Assembly (NCBI GenBank): GCA_029990205.1
Contig: JAPEKQ010000019.1
Span: 1-53,236 of the forward strand
Source: a bacterium
GTDB lineage: Bacteria > Joyebacterota > Joyebacteria > Joyebacterales > Joyebacteraceae
Length of the DNA: 53,236 bases
Direction: 5' to 3'
Shown here: positions 42,431-51,067 of the stretch, in pieces
Layout: each line of letters opens with the position of its first letter
How positions within the stretch are numbered: position 1 is the stretch's first letter
The notes under the pieces: generated by a model
What the model was told of the DNA's origin: nothing
Databases searched by the model: none
The model's input: only the letters and a program-made list of their open reading frames with translations
Translations under genes and position numbers: made by a program

Positions 42431-44584
42431 CTATGCGAATCCCAAGAGGCCGCCGAGCTGGTAGACGGCGAAGCTGACGATCCAGGCGAGCGCGGTCTGA
42501 TAGACGACGGAGAACCACATCCAGCGCGCACCTATCTCACGGTAGATGGTCATCACCGTGATGATACACGGGGTGTAGAGGAGGACGAAGACCATGAACG
42601 CGAGAGCCGCGCGCGGTGTGATTCCGCTGTCCGGTGAGGAGAGCGCGCGGGCCAGCGTCTCGCCTGACTCCGCACTGTCGCTCTCTGCATGGTACAGCAC
42701 GCCGAGCGTCGAGACCACAACCTCCTTGGCCACGAATCCGGTGACGAGACTGACGCCCATCTCCCATGTGAAGCCGAGAGGCGCAATGGCCGGGGCGATG
42801 ATGCGTCCGGCGCGTCCAACGTAGGTCAGCGACAGCTCCTCGGCCGCTCGCTCCGCGCGGAGTGATTCGACCTCGGTGGAGTTCGCGGCGGCACCCGACG
42901 CGAGGAGAAGCTCGATCTCGCCGTCGTAGTCGCGCGAGAGCTCGGCCGCCCGAGGGAACGTCCCGAGGAACCAGAGCAGGATCGATGCGACCAGGATGAC
43001 GCCGCCCATCTTCTGGAGGTAGACGCGCGAGCGTTCCCACATGTGGATCAGCAGTCCGCGCGCGGTCGGGAGGCGATAGGGGGGCAGCTCCATGACGAAC
43101 GGTTCCGGCGCCGCGCGGAAGATCGTGCGCGACAGGATGCGTCCTACGAGCACCGCGATGGCGACGCCGAAGAAGTGGAGCGCGAAGACGATGGTTCCGG
43201 CGCGGGCCGCGAAGAACGCGCCGGCGACAAGGATGTAGACGGGGAGTCGCGCGCTGCACGACATCAGCGGGACGAGCAGCGTCGTGAGAATACGGTCCCG
43301 CTTCGACTCGAGCGTTCGCGTCGCCATGATGGCGGGGACCGAACACCCGAATCCCATCAACAGCGGGATGAACGACTTGCCGTGAAGTCCGAGCGCGTGC
43401 ATCAGCCGGTCCATGAGGAAGGCCGCGCGCGCCATGTACCCGGTGTCCTCGAGAATGGCGATGCCGAAGAACAGGATCATGATGTTCGGTAGAAAGATGA
43501 GCACCGAACCGACGCCACCGAGCGCGCCCTCGATGATGAGATCGGTCAGAAGCGACGGAGGGAGCACGCCCGCAAGAAACACCGTGAACCGCGAGACCAG
43601 GCTGTCGAGCCACGACATGGGGTACGTACCGAGCCTGAAGGTTGCCTGGAAGAGCAGCCAGACGAACACGAGGAAGATCGGGTAGCCGAGGAGCCGATCC
43701 GTGAAGACCTCGTCGATTCTCCTCGATCGTTCCATCCTGTCGATGGGGACGGCGCGCTCGGAGAGCGCCATCTTGAGCGCGCCTTCGACGTAGCCGTGGC
43801 GCCCCTCCGTGATGACCTTCTCCGGGTCGGAGCGCGTGGCCCTGCTGATGTGGCGTGACGCGCGCTCGACGAACCTTCGTATCGTCTTCGTTTCGGGCGT
43901 GTCGCCCTCGATGAGCTGCGCGACGACCGCGTCGCCTTCGATGAGCTTGATGGCCGCCCACCGCGGCGGCGCGTTCCCCAGGAGTTCCGGGTTCTGTTCG
44001 AGGAGCGTTGCGAGCTCGCTGACGAGGTCGTTGACATGCGACCCGTAGGAGACCGGCACGTGACGGTGATGCTCCTCGGTCTCCTCGACGAGCGTGATCG
44101 CGGCGTCGAGGAGCTCGGTGACGCCTTCGCCTCGATGCGCCTTCGTCTTGACGATGGGCGCGCCGATCATGGTGTGGAGCTTCTCCAGATCGAGATCAGA
44201 ACCCGAATCTTCGAAGTCATCCCACATGTTGAGATCGAGCACGAGGTCGACCCCGAGTTCCAGCAGCTGTGTCGTGAGATAGAGATTCCGGGCGAGGTTG
44301 CCCGAGTCCACCACGTGGATGACGACGTCGGGCTTCTCGTCGACGATGAAGGTGCGGGTGACGAGTTCTTCCGCCGAGTAGGCCGTGAGGCTGTAGGTTC
44401 CTGGGAGGTCGATGAGCTCTATGGTGTAGCCGCGGTACTCGAGAGTCCCGGTCTTGCGCTCGACCGTCACGCCGGGCCAGTTCCCGACCTTCTGCCTGGC
44501 GCCTGTGAGCGCGTTGAAAATGGTGGTCTTGCCGGAGTTGGGGTTGCCCGCGAGGGCGATCGTGAGACGCCGGGACGCATGCAT
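42431..44584 (-). CDS. feoB: Ferrous iron transporter FeoB
   Basis: A 717-residue protein. The cytoplasmic G domain has G1 GNPNSGKT (13-20), G3 DLPGTYS (59-65) and G4 NMWD (119-122; tryptophan is unusual there). The C-terminal part has two Gate regions (GFGCSVPAIMATRTL; LLVPLMSCSARLPVYILVAG, with the conserved Cys) and FVAKEVVVSTLGVLY. It imports Fe2+ across the inner membrane. ATG 44584 is 5 bases after the feoA stop, with GGAGGGACTAGGA upstream. It is the last gene of the iron operon and supplies metal for Fe-S proteins such as the hydrogenase. Confidence 0.95.
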   Translation of the reverse strand: MHASRRLTIALAGNPNSGKTTIFNALTGARQKVGNWPGVTVERKTGTLEYRGYTIELIDLPGTYSLTAYSAEELVTRTFIVDEKPDVVIHVVDSGNLARNLYLTTQLLELGVDLVLDLNMWDDFEDSGSDLDLEKLHTMIGAPIVKTKAHRGEGVTELLDAAITLVEETEEHHRHVPVSYGSHVNDLVSELATLLEQNPELLGNAPPRWAAIKLIEGDAVVAQLIEGDTPETKTIRRFVERASRHISRATRSDPEKVITEGRHGYVEGALKMALSERAVPIDRMERSRRIDEVFTDRLLGYPIFLVFVWLLFQATFRLGTYPMSWLDSLVSRFTVFLAGVLPPSLLTDLIIEGALGGVGSVLIFLPNIMILFFGIAILEDTGYMARAAFLMDRLMHALGLHGKSFIPLLMGFGCSVPAIMATRTLESKRDRILTTLLVPLMSCSARLPVYILVAGAFFAARAGTIVFALHFFGVAIAVLVGRILSRTIFRAAPEPFVMELPPYRLPTARGLLIHMWERSRVYLQKMGGVILVASILLWFLGTFPRAAELSRDYDGEIELLLASGAAANSTEVESLRAERAAEELSLTYVGRAGRIIAPAIAPLGFTWEMGVSLVTGFVAKEVVVSTLGVLYHAESDSAESGETLARALSSPDSGITPRAALAFMVFVLLYTPCIITVMTIYREIGARWMWFSVVYQTALAWIVSFAVYQLGGLLGFA

Positions 44585-44589
44585 CGATC

Positions 44590-44925
44590 CTAGTCCCTCC
44601 ACCAGCGACGCCATCCAAGACCCCGGCGCAGTCCGCGACCTCTTCTCATGCCTCGCCCCGGACCACACGTTCTGAGATGTGGAGCTGGTGTGACCATCAC
44701 GAGCGAAGCCTCGGCCTTACGGAGCGTGATGTGCGTCCCGCCGATGCAGTACTCGATGGGGTCCTTGAGCGGAGCGGTCTTGATGACCCGGACGCACGCA
44801 CCCTCAACGAATCCCATGTCGAGGAGTCGCCTGCGGAACGCGCCCGAACCCGTGATGCCCGTGACGATACCGGCGTCACCGGGGGAGAGGGCGCTCAGTG
44901 GCGAGAGATGTTCAGTCCCGGTCAT
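44590..44925 (-). CDS. feoA: FeoA-domain protein with basic C-terminal tail
   Basis: A 111-residue protein. Residues about 8-82 are a FeoA SH3-like domain (LSALSPGDAGIVTGITGSGA, LLDMGFVEGACVRVIKTAP, then the final strand ITLRKAEASLVMV). FeoA helps FeoB function. About 25 extra C-terminal residues are rich in Arg, Gly and Trp (GPGRGMRRGRGLRRGLGW), longer and more basic than usual FeoA. The start lies inside the 3' end of the upstream Cys-rich gene (14-base overlap). Confidence 0.9.
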   Translation of the reverse strand: MTGTEHLSPLSALSPGDAGIVTGITGSGAFRRRLLDMGFVEGACVRVIKTAPLKDPIEYCIGGTHITLRKAEASLVMVTPAPHLRTCGPGRGMRRGRGLRRGLGWRRWWRD

Positions 44926-45091
44926 TGTCCAACTCCTTCTCGGTGCCGCAATTGGAGGCGTGAGGGCACCCGCGACACGCGGCGGGCTTGCACGTCGGAT
45001 CCGACCCGTTCGACAGCCCGAGCCACACGCGGCGTCCGGTCCACGCAAGAGCCGCGATGAGGATGATCGCGAGAGCGATGCTCTGGATCAT
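44912..45091 (-). CDS. FeoB-associated Cys-rich membrane peptide
   Basis: A 59-residue peptide: one N-terminal membrane helix (MIQSIALAIILIAALAW) and a short tail with four cysteines (TCKPAACRGCPHASNCG). Small proteins of this type accompany feoAB in many anaerobes and are annotated FeoB-associated Cys-rich membrane proteins; function is unproven, possibly Fe or Fe-S sensing. The start overlaps the regulator stop (ATGA) and the end overlaps feoA. Confidence 0.82.
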   Translation of the reverse strand: MIQSIALAIILIAALAWTGRRVWLGLSNGSDPTCKPAACRGCPHASNCGTEKELDNDRD

Positions 45092-45468
45092 GACGTCGGA
45101 CCCTCCTGCGATTCGAGGAACGCGGTGAGCTTCGCGACCGTGTCCGGCGAGAGCCCGTGTTCGAGCGTGCATGCCTCGTGGTCCGCCCGCTCATCCTCCA
45201 CACCCAGTACGTCGTGGAGAAATCGGAACAGCACGCTGTGCGTCCGGTAGACCTCGGTCGCGCGTTGTCTTCCCTTGTCGGTGAGCACGAGCTTGCCGTA
45301 GCGCTCCTGGTGGACGTAGCCGCCGGTCTTGAGTCTGCTGACGGCGGACCGCGCGGTCGGGATCGTCACATCGCGTTCGGCCGCCACCTGCGATACGCCC
45401 ACGGTGTCGTGCCGCTGGGACAGCAGGTAGATGGTCTCGAGATAGTCGACGGCCCTTGGGGTCAGCAC
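45088..45468 (-). CDS. DtxR/MntR-family metal-dependent regulator
   Basis: A 126-residue protein. An N-terminal winged helix (AVDYLETIYLLSQRHDTVGV, then SQVAAERDVTIPTARSAVSRL) leads to the dimerisation/metal domain (HSVLFRFLHDVLGVEDERAD, HEACTLEHGLSPDTVAKL), whose E, H and C/H ligands fit the family. No SH3 domain, as in MntR-size members. It probably senses Fe2+ or Mn2+ and controls the feo genes. GTG 45468 is chosen because GGAGG lies 4-5 bases upstream; a TTG at 45510 is less likely. First gene of the iron operon. Confidence 0.88.
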   Translation of the reverse strand: MLTPRAVDYLETIYLLSQRHDTVGVSQVAAERDVTIPTARSAVSRLKTGGYVHQERYGKLVLTDKGRQRATEVYRTHSVLFRFLHDVLGVEDERADHEACTLEHGLSPDTVAKLTAFLESQEGPTS

Positions 45469-45510
45469 GGTCCCTCCGCTGCGTCTGCCTGAGTATGAGT
45501 CACCGCACAA

Positions 45511-45530
45511 AGTGTGAGTACTCTTACTCT
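45511..45530 (-). promoter_or_regulatory. Candidate operator and promoter region of the iron operon
   Basis: A perfect 8-bp palindrome GAGTACTC lies at 45516-45523, within a longer imperfect dyad (GTGAGTACTCTTAC). It sits about 50 bases before the regulator start, overlapping a possible -35/-10 pair read on the minus strand (TTGCTG near 45540, or TTGGGA further up with TAAGAG). Autoregulation by the DtxR-type protein is inferred from position only. Confidence 0.45.
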
Positions 45531-45742
45531 ACAGCAAGAAGTGTCCCAAGTCAAGCGGCACGGAGGATTTGACCGTGGGCTGTGATGGTAGCTTTTTGGG
45601 CGTGTCTGGCTGGATGTCACTGCTGGTGGGGACGTTCCGGCCCCGGAGTACGGCGTAGAGTCGCATTTCGCCGTTGCGAGCCACCGAACTCGGTCGGGGC
45701 ACCGGCCTCGCGGGGTCCGCGGCCGTACGTGGAAAGGCCGAC

Positions 45743-45763
45743 CTAGCGGTACATCGCTTTGAT
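45743..45763 (-). repeat. C-terminal tag repeat, copy 1
   Basis: 21 bases covering the stop codon and the codons for IKAMYR; identical to copy 3 (51047-51067) and one base different from copy 2. Confidence 0.85.
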
Positions 45764-47065
45764 CGAGCCCCAGGTGCGCTCTTCGACCGTCGACTCGATG
45801 CAGCCCTGGCCGTGGGCGCCAATCTGCTGCCCCCACCCGTTCCCGCCGGGGAGGCAGGGCGAGTTCGAGGCGACCGTCAGGTCATCGGCCGTCACGTCAC
45901 AGAGGAGCGGGTCATCGACGATGTATGCCGCAGAGCCTCCCGGCAGATCGTCGCCGGGCGCGTTCCCGTGCGAGCAGCACTGGATGAGCGTGGCCACGCT
46001 CCGTGTTCCGTCCGCGTAGATGGTTCTCTGGGCGCAGGGTCCGGTGAATGCGAAGATGCACTTCGTGAGGACGCACCAGTACGTGTTCGCCGACACGCGT
46101 ACACACCCGCCCCGCAGCACGGCTTCGTTCCCGACGAATGTGCAGCCGGTGAAGTACGAGTTGGCGCCTTCCGTCGCGTGCAACGCGCCGCCGCCCTCGC
46201 CGGCCGTGTTCCGGAGCAGCGTACAGCCCGTCGCGGTGAGCGAGCCTCCGCTCGTCGTGATCGCGCCGCCGTTCACACCCGAGTCGTTCTCCCGGAAGAG
46301 GCACCGGGTCGCGCGCGGGGCCCCGCCGCCCGATGCGACGTACAGAGCTCCGCCCTCAACGGATGCGACATTATCCTTGAGTTCACACGTCCCGACGACC
46401 GGGCTGCTGTTGCCCGATGTGTAGAGCGCCCCGCCCCGGTCCGCCTCGTTCTCGGCAAGCGTTGAGTACCTGACCACGACGCCGGATCCGCCTGCGGCAG
46501 CGATAGCTCCGCCGTTGCCGTCGGTCGCTATGTTGTCTTCGAAGCGGCAGTACGCGAACTTCGGACTCGACGCGACGCAGCGGACGCCCGCTCCGTCATC
46601 GGAGGAGACGCGGCCGCCGCGAATCGCGAACCCGCTCACCAGACAGGTCGTATCCTGGCCGGTTCCATCGAAGTCGAAGAGCCGGTGGCCGGGCTCTCCC
46701 TGGTTGTCGATGATCGTCCAGAACGAGCCCATCTGGCTGATGAGCGTGAGGTTCTTCGTGCCGAAGTCGAGATCGCGGTTGCCGGCGCCCGTGTACATGC
46801 CGGTGAGAACCAGAACGGTGTCGCCCTCGGCCGCGGCCGTGAGCCCGTCCTGGATCGTCAGGTGGTCTCCGGAGCCGGAAACATCGATCGTGATGGTGGC
46901 GGCGCCCGCCGCGAGAGGGGAGAGACAGAGCACCGCGAGCGCGACGAGCACCGCGCGCGCGAGCAGCGCGGCACGGGTGACGAGGGCCGCGCCGGACGAG
47001 GCAATGAGGATTGTCCGCCGGGAGGCGGCTCTCTGAAGCGGAGTGTGCACTGCATGTGTGCGCAT
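45743..47065 (-). CDS. Secreted right-handed beta-helix protein 1 (C-terminal WGSIKAMYR)
   Basis: A 440-residue exported protein. A long N-terminus with signal-type hydrophobic segment (about 28-55, ending AAGAA) is followed by a parallel beta-helix with Pmp/POMP-like repeats ('GGAI', 'GGALY', 'C.F..N'). Motifs NLTLISQ, TIIDNQGEPGHRLFDF, and many cysteines are shared with the next gene. The last ten residues are TWGSIKAMYR, the tag found in three proteins here. No catalytic site recognised. The stop and tag are nearly identical in DNA to those at 47090 and 51047. The 232-bp downstream gap to the iron operon shows no gene. Confidence 0.85.
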   Translation of the reverse strand: MRTHAVHTPLQRAASRRTILIASSGAALVTRAALLARAVLVALAVLCLSPLAAGAATITIDVSGSGDHLTIQDGLTAAAEGDTVLVLTGMYTGAGNRDLDFGTKNLTLISQMGSFWTIIDNQGEPGHRLFDFDGTGQDTTCLVSGFAIRGGRVSSDDGAGVRCVASSPKFAYCRFEDNIATDGNGGAIAAAGGSGVVVRYSTLAENEADRGGALYTSGNSSPVVGTCELKDNVASVEGGALYVASGGGAPRATRCLFRENDSGVNGGAITTSGGSLTATGCTLLRNTAGEGGGALHATEGANSYFTGCTFVGNEAVLRGGCVRVSANTYWCVLTKCIFAFTGPCAQRTIYADGTRSVATLIQCCSHGNAPGDDLPGGSAAYIVDDPLLCDVTADDLTVASNSPCLPGGNGWGQQIGAHGQGCIESTVEERTWGSIKAMYR

Positions 47066-47089
47066 GCGTGAGCCTCCCGCGGATGTCGG

Positions 47090-47110
47090 CTAGCGGTACA
47101 TCGCCTTGAT
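47090..47110 (-). repeat. C-terminal tag repeat, copy 2
   Basis: As copy 1, with a single synonymous change. It shares six further bases (GTCGGC) beyond the stop with copy 3. Confidence 0.85.
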
Positions 47111-48322
47111 GGTTCCCCAGCTCGTCTCGGTGACAGGCGACAGCACGCATCCCTGCCCGTATGTTCCCATGGTTCTGCCCCATGCGTTTCCGGCAGGCAT
47201 GCACGGCGAGTTCGCCGCGAGCGTGAGATCATCTGTCTCGATATTGCAGAACAGCGGATCCGACTCGATGGACAGCAAGACCATCCCGCACGGCGTGTCG
47301 CCGTCGGGGTTCCCGTACGAGCAGCAGTAGACGATCTGAGGCGACGTCGTCCCGTCGCAGTAGAACGTGCTCGCCCGGTCGTCGGTCGGCTGCGAGAACG
47401 CGAAGATGCAGTCGGTGAAGGTCGGCAGGCCGTACTGCCATGCGTGGTAGACCGAGCCGTCGACGAGCGCGCGGTTCTTCACGAACGTGCAGCGGTAGAA
47501 GTCGTCCTCGGCGTCCTGGCTGTAGTATGCGCCACCCGTAGTGCTCGCCAGGTTGTTGAGGAACACCGAGTTGAGGATAGTGGCGTCCGTCTCCCACGAG
47601 CCGAGTCCGCCTCCCTGGTCGCCCGAGGCGTTCCCTTCGAACCAGCACCCGCGGACCACCGGAAGACCGGTGTTGTTGAACGCCAGCCCGCCGCCGAAGC
47701 CGGTCGAACACTGGTTGCTCTCGAACGTACACCCGCGGATCATCGCCTGAGAGTTCGTGGAACAGTAGAGCCCGCCGCCGCTTGAGAGCGCCGTGTTCGA
47801 TTCGAACCGGCAGCTCACGAAGACGGGGTCGCAGTAGTTGTTGACGTACACACCGCCGCCGTTGCCGCCGTAGCTGTGGTTGTTCTTGATGATGCACTCG
47901 ACGAACTTCGGACTGCAGTAGGTCTCGATGCGGATTCCGGCGCCGGGGCTCCCCGCCTGGACGAACCTGCCGCCCTGGATCGTGAACCCCTCGATGACGC
48001 ACGTCGTGTCCTGCATCGTGCTGATGAAGTTGAAGAGACGGTGTCCGCTCTCTCCCTCGTTGTCGATGATGGTGGCGTACGGTCCGTCCTGGCTGATGAG
48101 CGTGAGGTTCTTCGTTCCGAAGCTCAGGTCCTTGTTGCCGCTGCCCGTGTACGTTCCCGCCACGACCTCGACGGTGTCGCCGTCGTTCGCAGCATCCAGG
48201 CCCGCCTGGATCGTCAGGTGGTCCCCGCCGCCTGCGGCATCCACGATGATCGTCGCGGCGGTCGTCGGGGTTGCACACACGGCGAGCGTCAGAGCCACAA
48301 CCACAATGATCGCGAGTCTCAT
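47090..48322 (-). CDS. Secreted right-handed beta-helix protein 2 (C-terminal WGTIKAMYR)
   Basis: A 410-residue paralogue of the neighbouring protein. Residues 1-22 are a signal peptide. TIIVDAAGGGDHLTIQAGLD, GNKDLSFGTKNLTLISQ and IIDNEGESGHRLFNF align with protein 1, followed by beta-helix coils with 'GGG' turns and paired cysteines, and the end SWGTIKAMYR. The start has AAGGAGG 7 bases upstream. It lies 24 bases before protein 1 on the same strand, so they are likely one transcript and a tandem duplication. Function unknown; beta-helix proteins of this type are often surface adhesins or polysaccharide-binding. Confidence 0.86.
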   Translation of the reverse strand: MRLAIIVVVALTLAVCATPTTAATIIVDAAGGGDHLTIQAGLDAANDGDTVEVVAGTYTGSGNKDLSFGTKNLTLISQDGPYATIIDNEGESGHRLFNFISTMQDTTCVIEGFTIQGGRFVQAGSPGAGIRIETYCSPKFVECIIKNNHSYGGNGGGVYVNNYCDPVFVSCRFESNTALSSGGGLYCSTNSQAMIRGCTFESNQCSTGFGGGLAFNNTGLPVVRGCWFEGNASGDQGGGLGSWETDATILNSVFLNNLASTTGGAYYSQDAEDDFYRCTFVKNRALVDGSVYHAWQYGLPTFTDCIFAFSQPTDDRASTFYCDGTTSPQIVYCCSYGNPDGDTPCGMVLLSIESDPLFCNIETDDLTLAANSPCMPAGNAWGRTMGTYGQGCVLSPVTETSWGTIKAMYR

Positions 48323-48403
48323 CGTCGGTCCTCCTTGGGGTGGAACAGAGTGGTCATCCGGGAGTCGGTGATGTCGAGTGTCACACTACATCGGTCCGGA
48401 GCC

Positions 48404-48432
48404 GGATGCCAGACAGGAAACGTCCGGCATCC
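48404..48432 (-). terminator. Hairpin after the PLP-enzyme gene
   Basis: GGATGCC and GGCATCC form a 7-bp stem with a 15-base loop, 17 bases beyond the stop at 48449. No T-run follows, so it may be a weak terminator or an mRNA end-stabilising element. Confidence 0.4.
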
Positions 48433-48448
48433 AGGTCCGACCGGCCAT

Positions 48449-49840
48449 CTAGAACCCACGCGCCTCGCGGAGCAGCGCGTCGATCTCGTGCGCGCGCTCC
48501 TGCTGGGCGATCCAGTACTCGGGGTGGCGCTGTTCGTCGAGCTGCTCGGTCGTCTTGCCCTGCTGCTCGACCCACGTGTAGTACTTCAGATTGAACCAGC
48601 TCTGCTTCGCGTGCTGCGTTCCCTCGCTGATCCAGTCGAGCTTCGCGCCGTGGAAGATCGAGGCCATCCGCGCGGCGGCCTCCATCTCATCCATCTTGCC
48701 ATACGTCTCGTCGAGCTGCTTCATCACGGAGCCGTAGCGGTCCATCGTGTCGGTCGCGATGGTGAAGACCGACTCGTGGTCGCGCAGGCGATAGTACTTC
48801 GCGGTCTTGATCGCGGCGAGGACGTTGCAGACGCCCGAGATGCCCATGATCTCGCTCATCTCGCGGATGCTGTCCTCGGGGACGTTGTACCGCTTCGACA
48901 GGACCTCCCAGCCCGGCTCCTCCGTGAGCAGCTGGAGCCCCTTCTTGCACTCGATATCGTCGATGCACATGATGGCGTCCTGCTCGAACACGTTGTGGAT
49001 CCACGTGACGTGCTTGTCGCCGATCCCCTGGATGTCGTGACCGCCGTATCCATTGTAGTAGAGGGTCGGGCACTGGATCGGCTCGACGCCGATGGTCTTC
49101 GACTCGTGGAACTCGTGCTTGATGCGCTCGGCCGCGGCGATGGTGCCGGCGGAACCCATCGCGGAGGTGAATCCCGCGATGCGTCCGTTGCCGATACCCT
49201 TCGTGTGAAGCTCCGCGGCGACCTCGATGCAGGAGTTGCCGGTGCAGTGGTAGTGGAAGCGGTAGTTCCCGAACTCCTCGAACTGGTTCATGATCCGGTT
49301 GTCCGGATCCTTGCGGAGCTCGTTGGCGCGATCGTAGATCTCCTTGACGTTGCTCTCGCACCCGGGCGTCTTCTCGTAGCGCGCACCGAACCACTCGATC
49401 TGCTCGAACCGCTCAGCGCTCATCAGCTCGGGGAGGAGCACGAGCGAGTCAAACCCCATCCGCGGCCCGACGTACGCGCCGCCGATCCCGTAGTTGCCGG
49501 TCGATGGCCACACGAGCGTGTGCTTGCCGGGAGTGATGTCGCCGGTGAGCTGGTGCTCCATGCAGACCGAGTAGGTCGCGCCGACCTTGTGGCTCCGCGT
49601 GGGGAAGTCCTTGCTGTAGAGGACGACGATGTTCGCGTCGACCTGCGTGAGCTCCTTCGGAAGCACCATGTAGTAGATCCGGCCCTCCGGATTCCGCCAC
49701 GTGATGTTGTAGAGGTTCCAGGGGCTCAGCGGATCTTCCTTCGCCGCCTTGAGAGCCTTGGCGCGAATGTCCGGATCGATCCGGTCCGGGTGAAGCATCT
49801 CTTCAAATGTCGGTCCGTATACTCTCTGCTCAGTGCTCAT
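48449..49840 (-). CDS. PLP-dependent fold-type II enzyme (cysteine synthase/threonine synthase-like)
   Basis: A 463-residue enzyme of the TrpB/CysK fold. FPTRSHKVGATYS carries the PLP lysine; WPSTGNYGIGGAYVG is the substrate/phosphate loop; a later glycine-rich TSAMGSAGT matches the PLP-phosphate region. It is about 130 residues longer than CysK, with an N-terminal extension (YGPTFEEMLHPDRIDP) and a long C-terminal helix-rich part. The exact reaction is not identifiable from sequence; database relatives are called 'PLP-dependent protein subunit beta'. It starts 10 bases after the TGS GTPase stop with GGAG, so the two form an operon. Confidence 0.82.
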   Translation of the reverse strand: MSTEQRVYGPTFEEMLHPDRIDPDIRAKALKAAKEDPLSPWNLYNITWRNPEGRIYYMVLPKELTQVDANIVVLYSKDFPTRSHKVGATYSVCMEHQLTGDITPGKHTLVWPSTGNYGIGGAYVGPRMGFDSLVLLPELMSAERFEQIEWFGARYEKTPGCESNVKEIYDRANELRKDPDNRIMNQFEEFGNYRFHYHCTGNSCIEVAAELHTKGIGNGRIAGFTSAMGSAGTIAAAERIKHEFHESKTIGVEPIQCPTLYYNGYGGHDIQGIGDKHVTWIHNVFEQDAIMCIDDIECKKGLQLLTEEPGWEVLSKRYNVPEDSIREMSEIMGISGVCNVLAAIKTAKYYRLRDHESVFTIATDTMDRYGSVMKQLDETYGKMDEMEAAARMASIFHGAKLDWISEGTQHAKQSWFNLKYYTWVEQQGKTTEQLDEQRHPEYWIAQQERAHEIDALLREARGF

Positions 49841-49850
49841 CTGCTTCTCC

Positions 49851-50849
49851 TTACATGTCGACGTGGATCTCGAGGATGTCCTCATCCTCGACGATGTGCT
49901 CGACGTCAACGATCTGACCCGGGAACTTCCCGGAACCCCAGACGCGAGCGGACTTCAGGTGTTCCGCGAACTCACGGTGGATCTTGCGCGCCACGTCCAT
50001 GACGTTGCTGCCACGCGGCACGATGAACGGCTTCTTCATGTCGGCGTCCTTGCCCGGCACCTTGCTGTAGATGCGGATGACGTCGAGCATCTCGAACAGC
50101 GCGTCCTGGAGCTCCGGGATGCCCTTCCCCAGCTCCGCGCAGATCGGGTAGATCTCGAACTCGCCGTCGATGATCTCGCGAAGGAACTCGAGATTCTCCT
50201 CGGCCTTCGGGCTGTCGAGTTTGTTCGCGACGATCATGACCTGCTTGACGTTCCTCGGCAGTTCATCCTCCGCCGGGTCGTGCACCGGCGAGAGACGGAT
50301 GTTCTTCTCCGCGAGCACCTTCCTCAGGAAGATGAACGCATCGACGCAGTCGTCGGCCGCGAGATCGACCACGACCAGTCCGACATCAGCGTTCCGGATG
50401 ATCTCCGGGACCCACGTGTCGATGTGGTCGGGCGAGAGCGGCGGGATGTCGACGAGCTGGATGTAGATGTCCCGGTACGGCATCATCGCCGGCTGCGGAG
50501 CGCGCGTCGTGAACGGGTAGTTCGCCACCTCCGGCGTGGCGTTCGTCGTCGCCGCGACGATCTGCGACTTGCCGACGTTCGGCGTCCCGATGAGCACGAC
50601 CTGCGGCGCCTCCTCCTTGGGAACGTGATAGGAGGGGCCACCCGACTTGCCCTTCTTCCGGCCCTGCTTCTGCTCCGTCTTGAGCCTGGACAGACGACGA
50701 CGGAGGTCCGCCCGGATGTGGTCGGTCCCCTTGTGCTTGGGACAGAGCGCCATCATCTCCTGGATCGCGGCGATCTTGTCCTCGGTCGTCGTCGCCGCCC
50801 GGAAGCGCGCCTCGGCGTTCTTGTACGGTGGGGGCAGATTCGCTGGCAC
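49851..50849 (-). CDS. TGS-domain GTPase (Obg/DRG-related)
   Basis: A 332-residue GTPase. The N-terminus (VPANLPPPYKNAEARF, then PKHKGTDHIRADLRRRLSRL) is typical of a DRG-like family found in archaea and some bacteria. G1 GTPNVGKSQ, G3 VDIPPLSP (usually DxPG), G4 NKLD, and a C-terminal TGS domain (PFIVPRGSNVMDVARKIH, IVEDEDILEIHVDM). Ribosome- or RNA-related functions are known for relatives. GTG 50849 is chosen because GGAGG lies 9 bases upstream and the family N-terminus begins there; the frame extending to 51077 overlaps another gene. Confidence 0.86.
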   Translation of the reverse strand: MPANLPPPYKNAEARFRAATTTEDKIAAIQEMMALCPKHKGTDHIRADLRRRLSRLKTEQKQGRKKGKSGGPSYHVPKEEAPQVVLIGTPNVGKSQIVAATTNATPEVANYPFTTRAPQPAMMPYRDIYIQLVDIPPLSPDHIDTWVPEIIRNADVGLVVVDLAADDCVDAFIFLRKVLAEKNIRLSPVHDPAEDELPRNVKQVMIVANKLDSPKAEENLEFLREIIDGEFEIYPICAELGKGIPELQDALFEMLDVIRIYSKVPGKDADMKKPFIVPRGSNVMDVARKIHREFAEHLKSARVWGSGKFPGQIVDVEHIVEDEDILEIHVDM

Positions 50850-50879
50850 TGCTCTCAACCTCCTTCGTCGTAACCTACT

Positions 50880-50908
50880 ATGATACCGCCCCTTTGGGCG
50901 GCAGGCAA
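50880..50908 (-). promoter_or_regulatory. Promoter of the TGS-GTPase operon with palindromic spacer
   Basis: On the minus strand TTGCCT (50908-50903), 17 bases, TATCAT (50885-50880). The spacer contains CCGCCC-CTTT-GGGCGG, a perfect 6-bp inverted repeat that could bind a regulator or act as the terminator hairpin of the upstream pectate-lyase-like gene. Confidence 0.6.
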
Positions 50909-51046
50909 GCAGGGGAGACGGAGCCGCACCGGAGGTGGCCGGGCTGGAGGTGGGGCGGCTGGAGGAGACCGGGTAGAGAGCGGGGGCCACGAGAGAGCGC
51001 CCCTTCCCGGTATGGGGAGAGGCGCTCGAGAGAGTCTGTCGGTCGG

Positions 51047-51067
51047 CTAGCGGTACATCGCTTTGAT
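51047..51067 (-). repeat. C-terminal tag repeat, copy 3
   Basis: The same 21 bases as copy 1, at the end of a protein of a different family branch. Confidence 0.85.
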
